From: Cubamyces lactineus
Lineage: Eukaryota; Basidiomycota; Agaricomycetes; Polyporales; Polyporaceae
Assembly: GCA_022376465.1 (NCBI GenBank)
Contig: JACDTU010000014.1
Coordinates: forward strand, 682,001-746,000
Direction of reading: 5' to 3'
Length of the DNA stretch: 64,000 nucleotides
Shown: positions 36,298 through 47,076 of the stretch, piece by piece
How the letters are laid out: every line of letters begins with the position of its first letter
How positions within the stretch are numbered: position 1 is the first letter of the stretch
Notes under the pieces: generated by a model
The model's database searches: none
Told to the model about the DNA's origin: nothing
What the model saw: the letters and a program-made list of their open reading frames with translations, nothing else
Position numbers and translations under genes: made by a program

Positions 36298-37300
36298 GCG
36301 AACCTGCGGCCTTCCCTCCCTCGCCGACGCCTCCATTCCTTTTCTCCTCTCGGTCTTTATTCGGGCTATTTATTGGCTGTCCATCGCTCCTCGGTCCTCC
36401 CATCCTCGGCTATGGGAGGCTTGTACGCATCTGGAGTCGCGTCGAGCGCGGCTCTCGAGTCCTGGGTCTCACCCTCCCCATCGCCTCCCGTCTCTAGCAG
36501 ACGCGACGCGCCACCGACCTAATCGTCACCCTCCCATCCTCTCATAGACGCGTTGACGCACACAGTGTACCAAAAAAGCTCGCTAGAGTGTAGTCTCCTT
36601 ATGGTCATGTAGCATTAGCCCTTGTATAGCCTTTGCTTCGTGGTCAGAATCGAAGTGCCCGGGACTCCCCGCAGCTGCGGGTGCCCCGCGGTTTAGAACA
36701 TACCTCTTCTCCGTTGTGTGAGAGCCGTTGCCCGTCGCGACCTGTCTCCGCTGCTCGTTGCTAGTCATCTGGTCGAGTGCGAAGGTCAACAGGTCCCGCT
36801 AGCTCTGGTGACCCACTCGCACGCACGCCTGACCACCGGCATGACGCGCCCCTTTGCTCACCGGCGCCGCAGAGGGAAACACGCCGGCTACTTTCGACAG
36901 GTGTGCTTCCAGAGCACGGTACCTTGCAGTCAATTGATGGACTGCTTCCGCGAAGCGTGTGGGGCGCGAGGAAGCAGACAGGTATCTTATAGGCTACAGG
37001 CTACAGGTAAATAGTACACGTTGGCTGCGCACCGATCACCACGCGTAGAGCGATGTCCGAGCTGAGCTAACGCCATCCAGTCCGACTAGTGATACAACGT
37101 TGAGAAAGCCCTCCCACCAGGGCTACACCCCACCCCACCCCAGCTTCCAAGCGATCCTAGGCCACCTGAGTACACTTCGCGGGCTATTACAACACCACGG
37201 CATATCCGAGCTCCCCGCGTCGGAGTCCCCGCTGCCCTTGCGCTCGCTCCGAGTCGCGGCAAATCTCGACGGAGGCCGCGACTATGACGCCAGGCAGACG
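36298..37300. other. Intergenic, no gene recognised
   Basis: About 1 kb downstream of the expansin-like gene. Short ORFs only. Confidence 0.4.
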
Positions 37301-38010
37301 AGCAGCCAAGCAATGACGGACGCGAGGCTGACGAGCTCCCACAGGCTGCACGAGCGGAGGACGCTAAGGAGGTGCGAGCTGTTCGTGCCGCTGCCGCTGC
37401 TGTCATATGCGGCGGAGATGACGGTGGAGGACGGACGCGCGGGACGGGCGCGAGGCATGCTAAGGAGCAGCGTGGTGGCCGTCTGGCAAACAGGCAAGTC
37501 TTGTAACCAGGGCAGCAAGAATGAGACATCGCGATCCCTTGCTGGGTCGAGCAGGATGTCGATGTCTTCAGGCATGATGCGTACTGTAGGGCAAAGTATC
37601 GATCGCGAACAAGACATTGACGCGTGAACACTGAGCCCGGGGATGTATCTGGCAGGTGATGGGTACTTACGGCATTGCAAATCATCTCTAGCAATTGGCC
37701 TGCCAATGCTATAGGGGCCGATTGTCCAGTTCGAAGGGGCCTGAGCACTGCAGAAGTGTCCATAGGCCATTCAGTTCGATGAGTACCATGGGATGTGCAC
37801 GATCATGAGCTCAACTCACGATAGACAGCTTCGAACGGTCACTGGGCACGCCGCCGCTGCTGCGACGACGTTCATAGTCAAGATATGCGCGAAGGCTGCG
37901 AACATCATGAAAGCGAGCAGGGCGGCGTGCAGCAGAGTCATGGGTACAGTGTCTAACAGTCGTTGGTGAACATAGAGCGGCGCCGGCCGTGGACAGCAAA
38001 CACTACTGCA
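37301..38010 (-). other. Possible multi-exon gene with hydrophobic segments, unidentified
   Basis: On the minus strand one frame near 37980-37830 reads a membrane-like stretch (MTLLHAALLAFMMFAAFAHI) followed by a GTGAGT donor near 37819. After a likely acceptor (CTGCAG) comes APIALAGQLLEMICNA with a GTAAGT donor. Then an acceptor (CTACAG) and a long frame starting RIMPEDIDILLDPARDRDVS and ending in another hydrophobic segment (LWELVSLASVIAWLLVCLAS) and a stop. The splice signals in series suggest a real gene, perhaps extending to about 38300, but I recognise no family. Confidence 0.3.
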
Positions 38011-39148
38011 GGTCGTGGGTATGATGAGGACGCCTGCGCCCGGAAACTCAATCGGTTATATCTACCGTCAGAGCCGCAGTGCCACAGTAGACCGGCGTGC
38101 CACTAGCCTTCAGGGCTGTGCGCCGCCTTATCTCCTGTCTGGGGTAGTGGCCCAAGGGTGAGTGATGAGTAGCCCATAATGTACGCTGCGAGGCCGATGC
38201 ATACCGGAGGCTGGACCGTCCGCGCGCCCAGTGATATGAAATAGGCGCAGAAACGCGAACTCATCACCCTCACGCGAGGAATCATACAGGAGCATTCACC
38301 GGTATGTGCCTGCTCGAGGAAGGATGTGGTGTCGAACTTGAGTATTTCGTATCGGCTTCAGGGTCCCGTATGTTCGGTGTGGTCTAGGAGTCAAACCTGA
38401 GCACCCAGTACAGACGCGTTTCATAGATGGCGATGAGGTCACGAGATAGTCAGAGCACCCTAAGATGAGACGAAGATAGTGGTGTCCCTGTAGTGAAGAT
38501 GGACGTGGCCAGGCCAATCGTACCAGGCTGGCCACATGTGAACCTATAGCTAATGGTCCAGGATTGCAAATGAATACGCCTGAGTGGCATATATCCCACT
38601 CGCATGCACCCCGCGCGGGGTCCAGTATCGAAGTTCCAGTAGACACGATTGGTCTCCATACAGGTCTGCGCAAGTCAGTACCCAATCCTCAAGAATAGGT
38701 TGTGTAGATCGAAACTGTGAGCACTTGAATGCCAGGGACTTCGAATTCGATATCAGCGACATGTATGAGGATCGGAGAAAACGATGTGGGCGCCTATCCA
38801 CAGCGCTGCACTGAGTGGCTACCAATATTGCGACGGAAATGGGTACTTCGTACGACCTCTGACGATACCTTCCTACTGCTCTCTTAGAAAGGCCATCGCT
38901 AAGCTTTATCGTTGACAGAATCGGCAGTTTGACAGTGGTTGTGATTCCAGCATCAAGGTAGGTACTTTGATATAGTCGAGACGTCGTAGGGCGTCAAAGT
39001 GTAGCATGCCAGCCAGGGGAGCAAAGATGATGTCATACCTCCATGGTTAGCACTCCTACCACCTTACGCATCCACGCCCCACTGCATCTGCTCACTTTAT
39101 ATACTCGCCAACTCTGCCATGACGAGCCATCACCATAGTCTTGAACTC
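38011..39148. other. Intergenic or unresolved
   Basis: About 1.1 kb. Minus-strand frames near 38550-38825 lack known motifs. May include upstream exons of the unidentified gene to the left. Confidence 0.3.
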
Positions 39149-39190
39149 GCCAACTGCGAGACATCCCCCATAGTAAGCCAACTGCGAGAC
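39149..39190 (+). promoter_or_regulatory. Tandem 14-bp direct repeat before the mannitol-1-phosphate dehydrogenase gene
   Basis: GCCAACTGCGAGAC occurs at 39149-39162 and again at 39177-39190, start-to-start 28 bases, 74 bases before the ATG. The second copy runs into CCCCCT, which contains the stress-response element core CCCCT of yeast-type regulators. Position suggests an upstream activating site; the binding protein is unknown. Confidence 0.4.
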
Positions 39191-39212
39191 CCCCTCGCCG
39201 GATCAGATTGCT

Positions 39213-39218
39213 TATATA
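39213..39218 (+). promoter_or_regulatory. TATA-like box of mannitol-1-phosphate dehydrogenase gene
   Basis: TATATA 51 bases before the ATG at 39264, just after the 14-bp repeats. Confidence 0.4.
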
Positions 39219-39263
39219 CTAACAAGACTTGTTGTAGACCGCATTGAGCATCATACCATCAAC

Positions 39264-40472
39264 ATGCCCGCACCAGAACGAACAGCTATCCACTTCGGCG
39301 CAGGAAACATCGGGCGCGGATTCATCGGACCCTTGCTCGTCGACTCTGGCTACCACGTTATCTTTGCCGACGTCAACAAAGACGTCATCCAGAAGCTGAA
39401 CGAGCAGGACACGTACGAAGTCCTCATCCTCGACGAGGAGTCGGAGGAACGCGCCACCGTGTCAGACGTGTCCGGCGTCGTCTCCACCTCGGACGACATT
39501 GTCCATGCGTTCGCCGACCCCGCTGTCGACCTCGTCACCACTGCTGTCGGCCCAACTGTACTTGAGAAGATCGCGGTGACGATCGCGAAGGGCCTCCATG
39601 CGCGGCGCGAGGCGGACGCCGGCGCGCTCAACATCATTGCCTGCGAAAACATGATCAACCAGACGTCCACGCTCCGAGAACACGTCTTTCAGAGCCTCGC
39701 GGACGATGACAAGGCATGGGCTGGGGAGCACATTGGCTTCGCGAACTGCTCTGTCGACCGCATCGTGCCTCCGTTTGACCCCAAGGACAGTGGCACACCA
39801 CTGGACGTCGGCGTCGAGGGCTTCTACGAATGGGTCGTCGACGCGAAGGCGCTCCAGCGCACGCGCCCAGACGTCAAGCTCAAGGGCGTCCGCCTGACAA
39901 CTGACCTCCAGGCGTATATCGAACGCAAACTCTTCACGCTCAACTGTGGACACGCTATCACCGCCTACCTCGGATTCCTCAAGGGCTACTCGACAATTGA
40001 CGAGGCCATCCGGGACGAGGAAATCCGCGAGACCGTGCGCGGAGCCTTGTTCAACGAGGGCGGCGCGGCGCTCCGGAAGAAGCACAAGTTCGATGAGCAG
40101 GAGTACACCCAATATGTCGAGAAGACGATCGCCCGTTTCGCGAACCCGAAGCTCAAGGACGAGATCGTGCGCGTCGGCCGGCAGCCCCTGCGCAAGCTGG
40201 CGAAGGGCGATCGACTCCTCGGACCCGCGTATATGGCACGCGAATATGGGCTTCCTATCGACAACTTGGCGAAGGGAATTGCCGCGGCGTTCCTGTACGA
40301 GGTGCCCGATGACAAGCAGAGCGTCGACCTTCAGAAGAAGATACAACAGTTAGGAATTGAGCAAGCAGTCACCGAGATAACCGGTTTCTCCGAAGGGAGT
40401 GAGGAACATCGCAAGATCCTCGACGCTTATCGCGCTCTTCAGAAGATCGACAAGAAGCAGAGAAGTCTTTGA
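39264..40472 (+). CDS. Mannitol-1-phosphate 5-dehydrogenase (MtlD type), intronless
   Basis: Single uninterrupted frame of 402 codons, preceded by a TATA-like box and an AC-rich leader (ATCAAC before ATG). The NAD-binding motif is at the start (IHFGAGNIGRGFIGPLL), followed by DSGYHVIFADVNKDVI. The polyol long-chain dehydrogenase signature is clear: IACENMINQTSTLREHVF, GFANCSVDRIVPPFD, FYEWVVDA, and the catalytic Lys/Asn/His region RKLFTLNCGHAITAYLGFLK. The C-terminus has GRQPLRKLAKGDRLLGPAYM. The enzyme interconverts fructose 6-phosphate and mannitol 1-phosphate with NAD(H) in the cytosol. Length equals bacterial and ascomycete MtlD/MPD1. No intron, in a window where other genes of this size carry several. 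Convergent with a KNH-like gene, 254 bases between stops. Confidence 0.93.
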   Translation: MPAPERTAIHFGAGNIGRGFIGPLLVDSGYHVIFADVNKDVIQKLNEQDTYEVLILDEESEERATVSDVSGVVSTSDDIVHAFADPAVDLVTTAVGPTVLEKIAVTIAKGLHARREADAGALNIIACENMINQTSTLREHVFQSLADDDKAWAGEHIGFANCSVDRIVPPFDPKDSGTPLDVGVEGFYEWVVDAKALQRTRPDVKLKGVRLTTDLQAYIERKLFTLNCGHAITAYLGFLKGYSTIDEAIRDEEIRETVRGALFNEGGAALRKKHKFDEQEYTQYVEKTIARFANPKLKDEIVRVGRQPLRKLAKGDRLLGPAYMAREYGLPIDNLAKGIAAAFLYEVPDDKQSVDLQKKIQQLGIEQAVTEITGFSEGSEEHRKILDAYRALQKIDKKQRSL

Positions 40473-40726
40473 GGCGGGGTTAGGATACTATATTGTGAGT
40501 GCATGGGTGGTGTTCGGAGAGCTTGATCGAGTACTAACCAAAAGGCGCGTGATGTAGCCGGACTTTGATACTAGGCTTGTACGATAGTAATATACATACC
40601 TTGGACGATCCTTGCACATACTCTCGCGGACAAGCCACCACGGTGGCGACTACCATATCCAGCCTTCCTGTTCTCACACAATACCCACAAGCGAGATAGA
40701 ATACAAGCACCTGAAGCACAATCATC

Positions 40727-41574
40727 TCAGAACAATAAAACAGTCGGGACGCCAACAGCAAGAGCAGACAGCCAACCGAGACCGAACATCTTACTTCCTC
40801 TTGCTGCTGCTGAGGTACCTGGGGTCGACATTGGAGATGTAGCAGATGTAGAAGATGACGGCGCCTGCGTAATGCTCGAGGAATGGCTGACTGTGGCAGA
40901 GGGAGCAGCTTTGACAGAAATGACTTCGGGAAATGTGACGTTCGTGAGGGGTACCGTGGGCGACGCTGGGTTAATGATGGTGAACAGTGGACTCCAATTT
41001 ACGACATTGCCAAGCACTTGGTGGAATCCGGGTCGTGTCAGCGCGAAGAACACACGATGAACAGCAAAGCGCGTGCAGATTGAGACTCACGAACGATCCA
41101 GTAGAAGGGCCCACTGGGCACGTCTGGCACGACGATGTTCAGAACCTCATCAGCCAGGAGGAACCCGTCCGCAAGGGGGGTCGCTGTTGTACGAGGTCGG
41201 TATGTAAGCCGCCAGGTCACGTCGGCAGACCTCCCAGCATGCACTCACTGATATATTCATTGTCAGAGCCGTCTGTCGGATTGTGGTAGCCCAGGAGCAC
41301 GCGCCCTTGCTCCCTGGTAATGTCCAGTCCAGCATTGCTCCTGCGTTCCGTGTGTCAATGTCGTCGACACCAATCGCAATGTATGATATAGGAATGTACG
41401 AGCGTACCATCGGATCGTCTGAACCTGGCCGACCGTCCACACGTCCGCCCCGTTCGGCCTCAAGATCTCGGGCGACTTGGTAGGGTCTACAATCGCTGCA
41501 GCGTTGCAACTCCTCGCGATCGAGGCAATCGTGACGAGGGCCGTCGTGAACAGAGGGAACCAGTTATGGATCAT
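40727..41574 (-). CDS. Kre9/KNH-like GPI-anchored protein (copy A)
   Basis: Four exons read leftward. Exon 1 has a signal peptide (MIHNWFPLFTTALVTIASIA) and ILRPNGADVWTVGQVQTIRW; exon 2 has DITREQGRVLLGYHNPTDGS; exon 3 has PLADGFLLADEVLNIVVPDV; exon 4 has NWSPLFTIINPASP, a Ser/Thr-rich stalk and a hydrophobic tail (LGWLSALAVGVPTVLLF). Same exon plan as the gene at 1-794, with which it shares DVWTVG and SPLFxI. A GPI-anchored surface protein; role in wall glucan assembly is inferred from Kre9/Knh1 only. First of four minus-strand paralogues in a row. Confidence 0.82.
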
Positions 41575-41958
41575 CGTGGCAGGAAGAGAGAAGGGACATG
41601 CGCCAGCCAGGATTTGCAGACAGCAGGGCTATACGACATCGCGGTCTCAAAGTTGGAAATCATCACGGACGGGCGCGCTCACACTGCAGGCTCACCGCCG
41701 CGTGCCTTGGATGCGGTGTGACAGATTGCACGTGCCTGGCGGGCGCGAAGCATCACACAGCCTCCGCGGCGCGATCTTTGCAGCCTGGAGGCCAAGAGTT
41801 TGTCTTTTGCTTCTACCCCTTGGGGAGTATTGTAGACCCACATGGATTAGTGACGATGATAGCGAAAATTGGTTAGAGTACCCTTGAACACCAAATAAAG
41901 CGATGGATATCCACAGAACAGGGAGCGAAGAGTATCCCAAGCACTTCCCAACCCCAGA

Positions 41959-42840
41959 CTAGGCCAGTCCAAGTCCCGCCGCAAGTAGCAGAATCTGGAG
42001 ACTGACATAGACCGCATAACCACGGCATCCCTCCTTCCAGCTCCCAGCACCATTGCCACTGGATTTGGTCTGCGTTGGGTGCGCAGTGTCCGACGACGAG
42101 GATGCAGATGCGGACGAAGTGCCATTTGTGCTCGAGGACGACCCTGTGTTACTCGGCGGCGGTATCGTCCCAACCACGCTTGTCTGGGTGATCGTGGCAG
42201 AAGGAACGTGCCCAACCGTGGAGAGAGTAGATGGCTCTGGCTGGACGGACGACGGTATTGGATTATTTGCATCCACTACTTGGAAGACAGCACTCAGATT
42301 GTTCTCATCGCCGAGCACTGCAGATGGTCAACTTCGTCAGCGGTTGAGTGAGAAATGACGGCAGCGACGAACTCACATGCAATGACGTAGCGTGTACCTG
42401 TAGGAAGGTTGAGGGGACAGCGGACGTTGACCTGGCCGTCTGACAAGGGGAAGTTTTGTGCCAACGGCTGGTCTACAAGCGAACAATTCAGCATGAATGC
42501 TCTCCGATTCGACGTCCAGCCGCCAGTTTAGAGGTATGCTGCTACCTTTCCACAAGAAGACGGACCCGTTCGATTGCACGTATCCCATGAGTATCGTTCC
42601 ATTGACTCCCGTGACATTGAATCCACCAGTGAGCCTGAAACACGTTAGGACGATGCACGAGACGACATAGGTTGTTACGCACCAGGTGACTGTCTCCACC
42701 GCTCCCAGTGGCCATTGATCTTGCGAGCTCGGCGAGATGATGGTCGGGGATACAGCGCGCGGAACAAGAGCAGTCGCTAGAACTCTTGTAGCCGCAAAGA
42801 GACACACTACCACAGCAGAAAAGAATCGCAAGGCCGTCAT
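41959..42840 (-). CDS. Kre9/KNH-like GPI-anchored protein (copy B)
   Basis: Read leftward from the Met at 42840 (MTALRFFSAVVVCLFAATRV, signal peptide). Exon 1 ends SSQDQWPLGAVETVTW; exon 2 has NVTGVNGTILMGYVQSNGS; exon 3 has DQPLAQNFPLSDGQVNVRCP and LNLPTGTRYVIA; exon 4 has LSAVFQVVDANNP, a Ser/Thr-rich stalk of about 80 residues and a hydrophobic C-terminus (VYVSLQILLLAAGLGLA). Exon 3 is almost the same as that of copy D at 49467-50328, so the two form a subgroup apart from copies A, C and the gene at 1-794. An upstream in-frame Met at 42945 exists but would bury the signal peptide. Confidence 0.82.
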
Positions 42841-43581
42841 GACTCGCACGGAAAACGAACGTGCAAATCTTGGAAGGTAGCAGAGGGACAGGTGGACGGA
42901 GGAAGCAGGATGATAGCAACCTCGGTCAACAGCCTGGGGTTTCACTTAGAGGCCTATGCAATCACCTCCGAGCGCCATCCGGGTAGAGCGGGCGCGGTGA
43001 CATGAGAAAATCCCTGCAGCATGCCATCAGCGCAATATCAGCGGCACTGCCGCCTCATTTCTATGCGCGCGCGCGCTGTGCAGCAAGCAGTGTAGACCTG
43101 AGTGCACTGCAAGATCATCTTATCCGAGCTCTCCAAGTCTCGAGAGTTCCCACAGAGGCCGTAGTAGAGCCACAACACCGCGGTCGCGTCAACAGCTGAT
43201 TGAGATAAACTATCCACACGCTTTCAACTTCGGCGCTGGCGGCGAGCGGCTCAAGTTGGTCCTGGTTTCAGATTGGATGCATTCTGAGGAAGCCTCTTCT
43301 TCTATCTTCCTTGATGCGCCACGAGTACCCGATAGCAACCCAAGATGACTGAACAGCGAGAAAGCAGCACATGCAAGAGGTGTGTGCTAAGGACGTATGA
43401 AGCTTGAGGCATCCGACTCTATCCGACTGGGATCACCTCGAAGAGGTGAAGAGTCACACAAACACGTGCTACGTGACGCCCGTGTCAGACGTCTCGACGT
43501 GACCTCGGTACTAGTCCGTAAACACCGGCGTATCTCACGTCCTTGACAATCTGCGAAGTACTTGGATAGTGGCCGTCGTCT
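42841..43581. other. Intergenic between KNH-like copies B and C
   Basis: About 740 bases, presumably the promoter of copy B and the 3' flank of copy C. No gene recognised. Confidence 0.45.
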
Positions 43582-44428
43582 CTACACATTGAACCCCGTC
43601 GCGACAACCATAATCGCCACTGCTGCGAACCAGCGCCATCCATCTCCTGCAACACGAGGTTGCACGCCGTTAGGAGCACTCGAAGACGACGGCGTTGAAG
43701 CAGTCGCGCTCGCCGTCTGATCACTCGTGGCAGTTTGCGAGGAAGAGTTCCCACTTGTTGACCAATGGCTCACTGTAGCGGGCGGGGCGCTGCTGATAGA
43801 TATCGTTGCCGGTAGCGTTACGTTCGCCGACGATGGCCCAGCGGGAGAGGCTGGGTTCACGATCGCGAATAATCCGGTTTGGGCGTTGGCATCTCCATTC
43901 ACTGCGCAGAAAATGCAGGTTAGGGTGGTGATAAAGTGGGATGAGGATTCGTATGCGATCTGATCACTCACGGACTATGAAGTAAAAATCACCGCTGGGC
44001 ACGGCGGGCACTACGACGTTCACTACCTGATCCGATATTAGGAACCCCTGCGCGAGTGGCTGCTCTGTATTGGAACATCAGTGAAAGGACGGCATAGTGG
44101 ATTCTAACAGGATTACCCACGGTAATACGCAGTGCTCGTGTTAGTGCTCGGTTCGTTATAGCCCAACAATATCTCCCCATGCTGGCTCGGAGGGATGTCT
44201 AGGTCGTGATTACTCCTACATAAGCCAAGGTGAGTTCGATTTTGGACTGCTGTCACGTCGCCCACATTACAATAATACTGACCAGCTCACGGTTCTAACA
44301 TCACCTACGTCCCACACATCCGTGCTATTCGGGCTGAGGATCGTCGGCTGGAACAGAGGGTCAGAGCAGCTACCCTTCAACGCAGACACGACGAGCAATA
44401 AGGCTGCTTGGTCGAATCTAAGAAGCAT
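43582..44428 (-). CDS. Kre9/KNH-like GPI-anchored protein (copy C)
   Basis: Read leftward. Exon 1 from the Met at 44428 has a signal peptide (MLLRFDQAALLLVVSALKGS) and ILSPNSTDVWDVGDVRTVSW; exon 2 has DIPPSQHGEILLGYNEPST; exon 3 has EQPLAQGFLISDQVVNVVVP and AVPSGDFYFIV; exon 4 has QTGLFAIVNPASPAGPSSAN, a Ser/Thr-rich stalk and a hydrophobic tail (WRWFAAVAIMVVATGFNV). Groups with copy A and the gene at 1-794 by the DVW motif and the FxIxNPASP exon. Function as for the other copies. Confidence 0.82.
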
Positions 44429-45147
44429 TGCGTACGAAGGAGAAGCACGTTACTGCGGGTTTTGTACTCGGAGACATACGTCTTAGCCAGATTTGATGGC
44501 GATCCCCGGCTTACTGTGCAATGTCCATGCGGTCGTGCAGCCTTGCGGCCACGCGAAAACGATTCCTAACTGCTTAAGTTGTTATCCCCGGATGCGATGT
44601 CCACGCGTACAAGAAGGCGAGCGGCATGCGCTGCATTCATTAGTATTGCACCTAGAACCACATATCCGACGTCCCACGCTTCCTTCAGTTTCGTCCAGTA
44701 AAGCGGATCTCAACAGCATACACATAGTCTAACTATATACATGGACGCACTATCCTAATACAATTCTAACAGTATACTCGAGATTGGGGAGGTAGGTGTT
44801 GATTGAGTATGCTCGTTATCCTCTGAGCGGAAACCAGAGTGCTGGCCGACAGTCGCCGCGACGAAGGAGTCTGGTGAGGAGGAAGCCGTAGGGGGCATGG
44901 AAAGCGAGGGCAGTCCAGGAGAGCCGTTGTGAGGATCTAGACGAGATGAATGGGTATTGTTGACGAAGAAAGGGAGCCTGCACAAGATCGACCTGACAGG
45001 CGGACCATAGCGTTAGTGCTTGGGGGTCAGCAAGGTAGAGTTCAACTAGGGCAAGGGTCGCGGGCAGGGTAGCATCTTGAATGGCGCAGAGAGCTGGCCC
45101 CGAGGCGGGGCCAGTTTGCCAGCGACGATGGGAACCAAGCAGCCACT
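44429..45147. other. Intergenic, no gene recognised
   Basis: About 700 bases upstream of copy C. A 76-codon Ser/Pro-rich minus-strand frame at 44755-44985 has no known motif. Confidence 0.35.
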
Positions 45148-45363
45148 TCAGGAGTTCGGACAGGCGTCAGCAATCTTTCCCCTCTCCAGCGATACGAAGC
45201 GTTCACCTTGCATCGTCGCTGGAGCGCCGCGGCTTCTCTTTCGGGGTAGGCCGTACCCCGCCAAGAAAGCCGCCTTGATCGTCGTGTGAGGCACATCGAA
45301 TCTCTGTGCACAGATATTGATTCGCCTGGGCATTGGTTCCCCCGAGGCTCCCCACGCGTGCAC
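45148..45363 (-). pseudogene. Possible remnant of a Psq-like HTH transposase
   Basis: A minus-strand frame contains RRINICAQRFDVPHTTIKAA followed by FLAGYGLPRKRS, which resembles the helix-turn-helix at the N-terminus of pogo/CENPB-type transposases. Flanking frames do not continue it and no DDE region is visible. Weak. Confidence 0.2.
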
Positions 45364-45976
45364 TCGTGAGTTACCAAGGAAGTTCCTATGCGTCGAGCAT
45401 CAGCACTAATCGTCTGCGTAAGACTCGGGAGATTTACCAGATGCATATAGGGAGAGAGGGCTCCGATCTGATGGTCTTGGCTGGTCGGACAGGAGTGTAC
45501 TTCTCGTCTCGTCTTGCCCGAGACTCTAGAGCGTATGTACACGCCTTGAAGCCTACAACACAAACTACTAAGGGAGGATCCAGTCAATCATTTCAACGCA
45601 TAGGATGGGAGGAGACTAACCAGACAAGAGAATATTGGTTGCTGCCATCCGGACTACGCAGTACGTCGGAAGGGATGGCCAAATGCAGGCTCATACGAAC
45701 AAGAGCCCACGGGAGTGGTTGCTCGCGTGGCATGGTTCGAGAACACCATGCCCCTTGAACAAACTAAATGTTGGAGGCACAGCACACCTCGAGGGGCGTG
45801 AACGTGCAGAAAACTAGCGGAACGGGAGCAGAGTGAGAATATTGGAATGCTTCATAGAACGTCCTCTATTCACCTTGGAGGAGTCATCTTGCCAGACTTC
45901 TTCGTTAAGCGGTCGCCAATGCCGCTCAAAAGGACCAGGGGATGGAGATGCCGAGGTTCTTCGATTATGAACGTGT
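45364..45976. other. Intergenic, no gene recognised
   Basis: Short ORFs only, leading into the tandem repeat region. Confidence 0.35.
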
Positions 45977-46640
45977 GTCGGGCACGAAGACAATGAAGAT
46001 TTCGAACTTGTGTTGGCGAGAGGGAGGCGAAGGGAAATGGATTGGAACGCGAGCGTTCTAGAGCGGCTGCCAAGACCGCCAAGGGGGCGAGAGACGGAAT
46101 TGTCAACTTTGTCGGCTGCCAACGTGGTATCGGACACGAAGACAATCGAGACATCGATCTTGAGTTGGCTGGAGGTCGGGAGGGAGTTGAGGATGTGGAG
46201 AATATTGGAACGCAAGCGCTCCAAGGTGGTCGCCCAAGCCACTTGGAAGGAATCAAGACGGGAATGCCGAGAATCTACGGTTGTGAACGCGTATCGGGCA
46301 CGAAGACAGCCGGGATGTCGAACTTGAGTAGGCGGGGGGCGGAGGGGATGAGGAGGGATATCGGAGCATGCGCTCCAGAGCAGTTGCCAAAGCCGCTCGA
46401 GGGACCGAAGGCGGGATTGCAAGACGTCGCCAATCGTCAACGTAGGATCGGGTACGAAGACGGCCGTAGCGTCGAGCTTGGAAGGGCGAAGGGAATGGGC
46501 GGATACAAAGATTTGAGCGGTCGCCAAAACCACTCCTGCTCAGGGTATGTCGAGAGTATCGATAATCTTCGGTCATGAACGTGTGGATCAGGCACGAAGA
46601 TGACCGAGATGTCGAATTTGAGTTGGCGAGGGGGGAGGGC
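45977..46640. repeat. Degenerate tandem repeat, about 150-bp unit, five copies
   Basis: A block beginning with a GGGCACGAAGAC-like core and continuing to a TCGAACTTGAG-like core recurs at about 45977, 46127, 46293, 46444 and 46586, with spacings near 150, 166, 151 and 142. Between the cores lie related GAGGGGGCGGAG-type purine-rich pieces and CTCCAGAGC-type pieces. Copies differ by many substitutions, so the array is old. It gives long frames on both strands; on the minus strand the units read LERxRSN...FVxD-like repeats, which could be a decayed leucine-rich repeat or simply a minisatellite. Confidence 0.55.
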
Positions 46641-47076
46641 GGTGTCGATGTCGAGTGTGCGTGGGCATCTGAGGCGTTGATCGGACGTCGCAGATGTCGC
46701 CGCAGACTAGACATGCTGAGGGATGGGTGAGGAGAAGTGCGGAGGCGTCGGAACATCGAGCATCGGGACCGTGGGCGGCAGTCCGTACACGCAACGGGCC
46801 GACGTTGGAAGGGGTGTAGTCGGAATCACCGAGACCATTTGGACCATGGAACGGGTCAGAGTGAGGCGCCAGGCTCAGACAAACTAATTGGCCGTGGTTG
46901 GTTTGGGAGGGGTGATGAACGGGATGCTGTAGTTTTCGTTTAGCTCAAGAAGATGAGTTTCAAACGAAATCCATACCAGAGTTATGCACCTGCATCTGAT
47001 GTCGCTCCTTCATATTATACATATCTTACACTATGCGCAGAGCAAAACGCCTTGGGACCTCGCTTGCACGAAGACC
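46641..47076. other. Intergenic, no gene recognised
   Basis: Spacer between the repeat array and the hypothetical membrane protein. Confidence 0.4.

Noticed and set aside
39462..40346. 294-codon minus-strand ORF inside the mannitol-1-phosphate dehydrogenase gene
   Set aside because: Antisense shadow of a GC-rich coding exon.
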